Source: Anaerolineaceae bacterium
Lineage (GTDB): Bacteria > Chloroflexota > Anaerolineae > Anaerolineales > Anaerolineaceae
Direction: 5' to 3'
Length of the DNA stretch: 64,000 bases
Assembly: GCA_030653365.1 (NCBI GenBank)
Contig: JAURZL010000007.1
Location: forward strand, 560,011-624,010
Below the pieces are notes generated by a model. That model saw only the letters and a list, made by a program, of their open reading frames with translations. It had not been told where the DNA came from and searched no databases. This document shows, one piece after another, positions 63,286 through 64,000 of the stretch (positions are counted from its first letter, which is position 1; each line of letters starts with the position of its first letter). Made by a program: the position numbers and the translations under genes.

Positions 63286-63993
63286 ATGAAAATTTACATT
63301 GATCAAAAAGCTGTGAAAAGGAATGCATTAATTGGAAAATTTCTTCGTTGGATAAGCCTGGGGTGCATGCTCATTGGTTTAATCGCTGTATTTTCTCAGG
63401 AAATATCAGCAAATACCACATTATTTTCAATATTTTTTTCCATAATGATTGTTGGCGTTTTGCTCTCTTCGGTAAGTGCTTTCTTTACAACAAGATATGG
63501 AAAATCTCCCAGACCAGATGAAATGATTGATAAATCATTTAAAGGCTTCGATGATCGCTATCAAATTTTTCATTATCAATCATCAATTCCTCATTTATTA
63601 GTTGGACCCGCTGGTATCTGGTCAATTACACCTACCTTTGTGGATGGCGAGATTACTTTCGACGAAAAGAAGAATAATTGGATACACAAGAAGAACTCAT
63701 TATTAAATAGATTTCTTTCCAAAGAATATTTTCCCAATCCAGTTTCCGACTTAAAACACCATCAACAAGAACTTGAAAAAATTATTGGGTCTTCAGGTAA
63801 TCTCAATGATTATGAGTTAAATTCTCTCGTAATTTTAATGCACAGAAATGTTAAACTAACCGGTTTATCTGAAAAAAATAATATTTTCATTTTGCCTTTT
63901 GAAAAAGTAAAAGATCGATTCAGAAAAATGGTAAAAAACAATGAAAAAATTGCTGGTTGGGAAGTTACAATTCTTGACAAATTAATAAGTTGA
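63286..63993 (+). CDS. Membrane protein with possible NERD-like cytosolic region
   Basis: The 235-residue protein has two membrane helices (FLRWISLGCMLIGLIAVF, SIFFSIMIVGVLLSSVSAFF). The cytosolic part from about residue 80 has RYQIFHYQSSIPHLLVGPAGIWSI, which resembles the start of NERD nuclease-related domains (dwell on 'H-x-L-G-P-x-G'), then a charged helix and LVILMHRNVKL. The similarity is by eye and catalytic residues are not confirmed. AGGA is 3 bases before the ATG. It follows plsX closely. Confidence 0.7.
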   Translation: MKIYIDQKAVKRNALIGKFLRWISLGCMLIGLIAVFSQEISANTTLFSIFFSIMIVGVLLSSVSAFFTTRYGKSPRPDEMIDKSFKGFDDRYQIFHYQSSIPHLLVGPAGIWSITPTFVDGEITFDEKKNNWIHKKNSLLNRFLSKEYFPNPVSDLKHHQQELEKIIGSSGNLNDYELNSLVILMHRNVKLTGLSEKNNIFILPFEKVKDRFRKMVKNNEKIAGWEVTILDKLIS

Positions 63994-64000
63994 AAAAGAA

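Overview
The window is a 64 kb AT-rich, gene-dense bacterial chromosome segment with about 55 protein genes and two tRNAs. There are no insertion sequences, CRISPR arrays or phage modules. Gene content points to a strictly respiratory or fermentative Chloroflexota, probably Anaerolineae-like. It combines F420 biosynthesis, a labile-selenium type molybdenum hydroxylase, a 7TM-HD/YbeY/DgkA block, ComEA, DesK/NarL two-component pairs and lipoproteins with Pro/Thr/Glu linkers. The taxonomic call is inferred from family memory, not from a marker-gene comparison. TTG and GTG starts occur, and promoters of TTGACA/TATAAT type are visible (best one at the tRNA-Leu gene).

Layout. 1-4.0 kb: minus-strand hsp20-lon-PHP/AlbA operon. 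4.1-6.2 kb: tRNA-Arg(TCT), whose 5' end overlaps the stop of an unrecognised two-gene operon. 6.2-8.4 kb: response regulator, DUF192 and LysM-M23 peptidase. 8.4-9.9 kb: exonuclease III plus a NarL-type regulator. 9.9-16.2 kb: minus-strand comEA-yqeY-7TM/HD-ybeY-dgkA operon behind a possibly leaderless promoter, then DUF1385 and an M20 dipeptidase. 16.3-28.8 kb: the metabolic core. ssnA, npdG, cofE, cofC and an F420-type LLM oxidoreductase end at a strong terminator. They are followed by an XdhC-type protein, a fused FAD/2Fe-2S subunit, a small membrane protein, the Mo-pterin subunit, yqeB, a yqeC-mocA fusion and a class IV aminotransferase.

28.8-37 kb: DUF2007; the mrfB exonuclease and an mrfA helicase carrying an embedded HNH nuclease domain; prepilin peptidase; a large sugar-hydrolase-like lipoprotein; nusB and asp23. 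37-45 kb: esterase/LarA-like/glyoxalase operon, a tyrosine recombinase with a tightly coupled papain-like predicted peptidase, a HemN/HemW-like radical SAM protein, an HI0933 flavoprotein and a PlsC acyltransferase. 45-56 kb: typA, a membrane protein, a sensor kinase/regulator pair, phnDCE phosphonate or phosphite importer with an enlarged permease and two RNA hairpins, and a secreted nuclease lipoprotein. 56-64 kb: L25, Nudix CoA pyrophosphatase, TrmI, phosphohexomutase-TatD-polyprenyl synthase operon, tRNA-Leu(GAG), plsX and a membrane protein.

The main points of interest are four. First, F420 metabolism and a selenium-type Mo hydroxylase locus lie back to back. Second, the MrfA-HNH fusion is paired with MrfB. 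Third, an unknown operon ends inside a tRNA. Fourth, a recombinase is coupled to a predicted papain-like protein.
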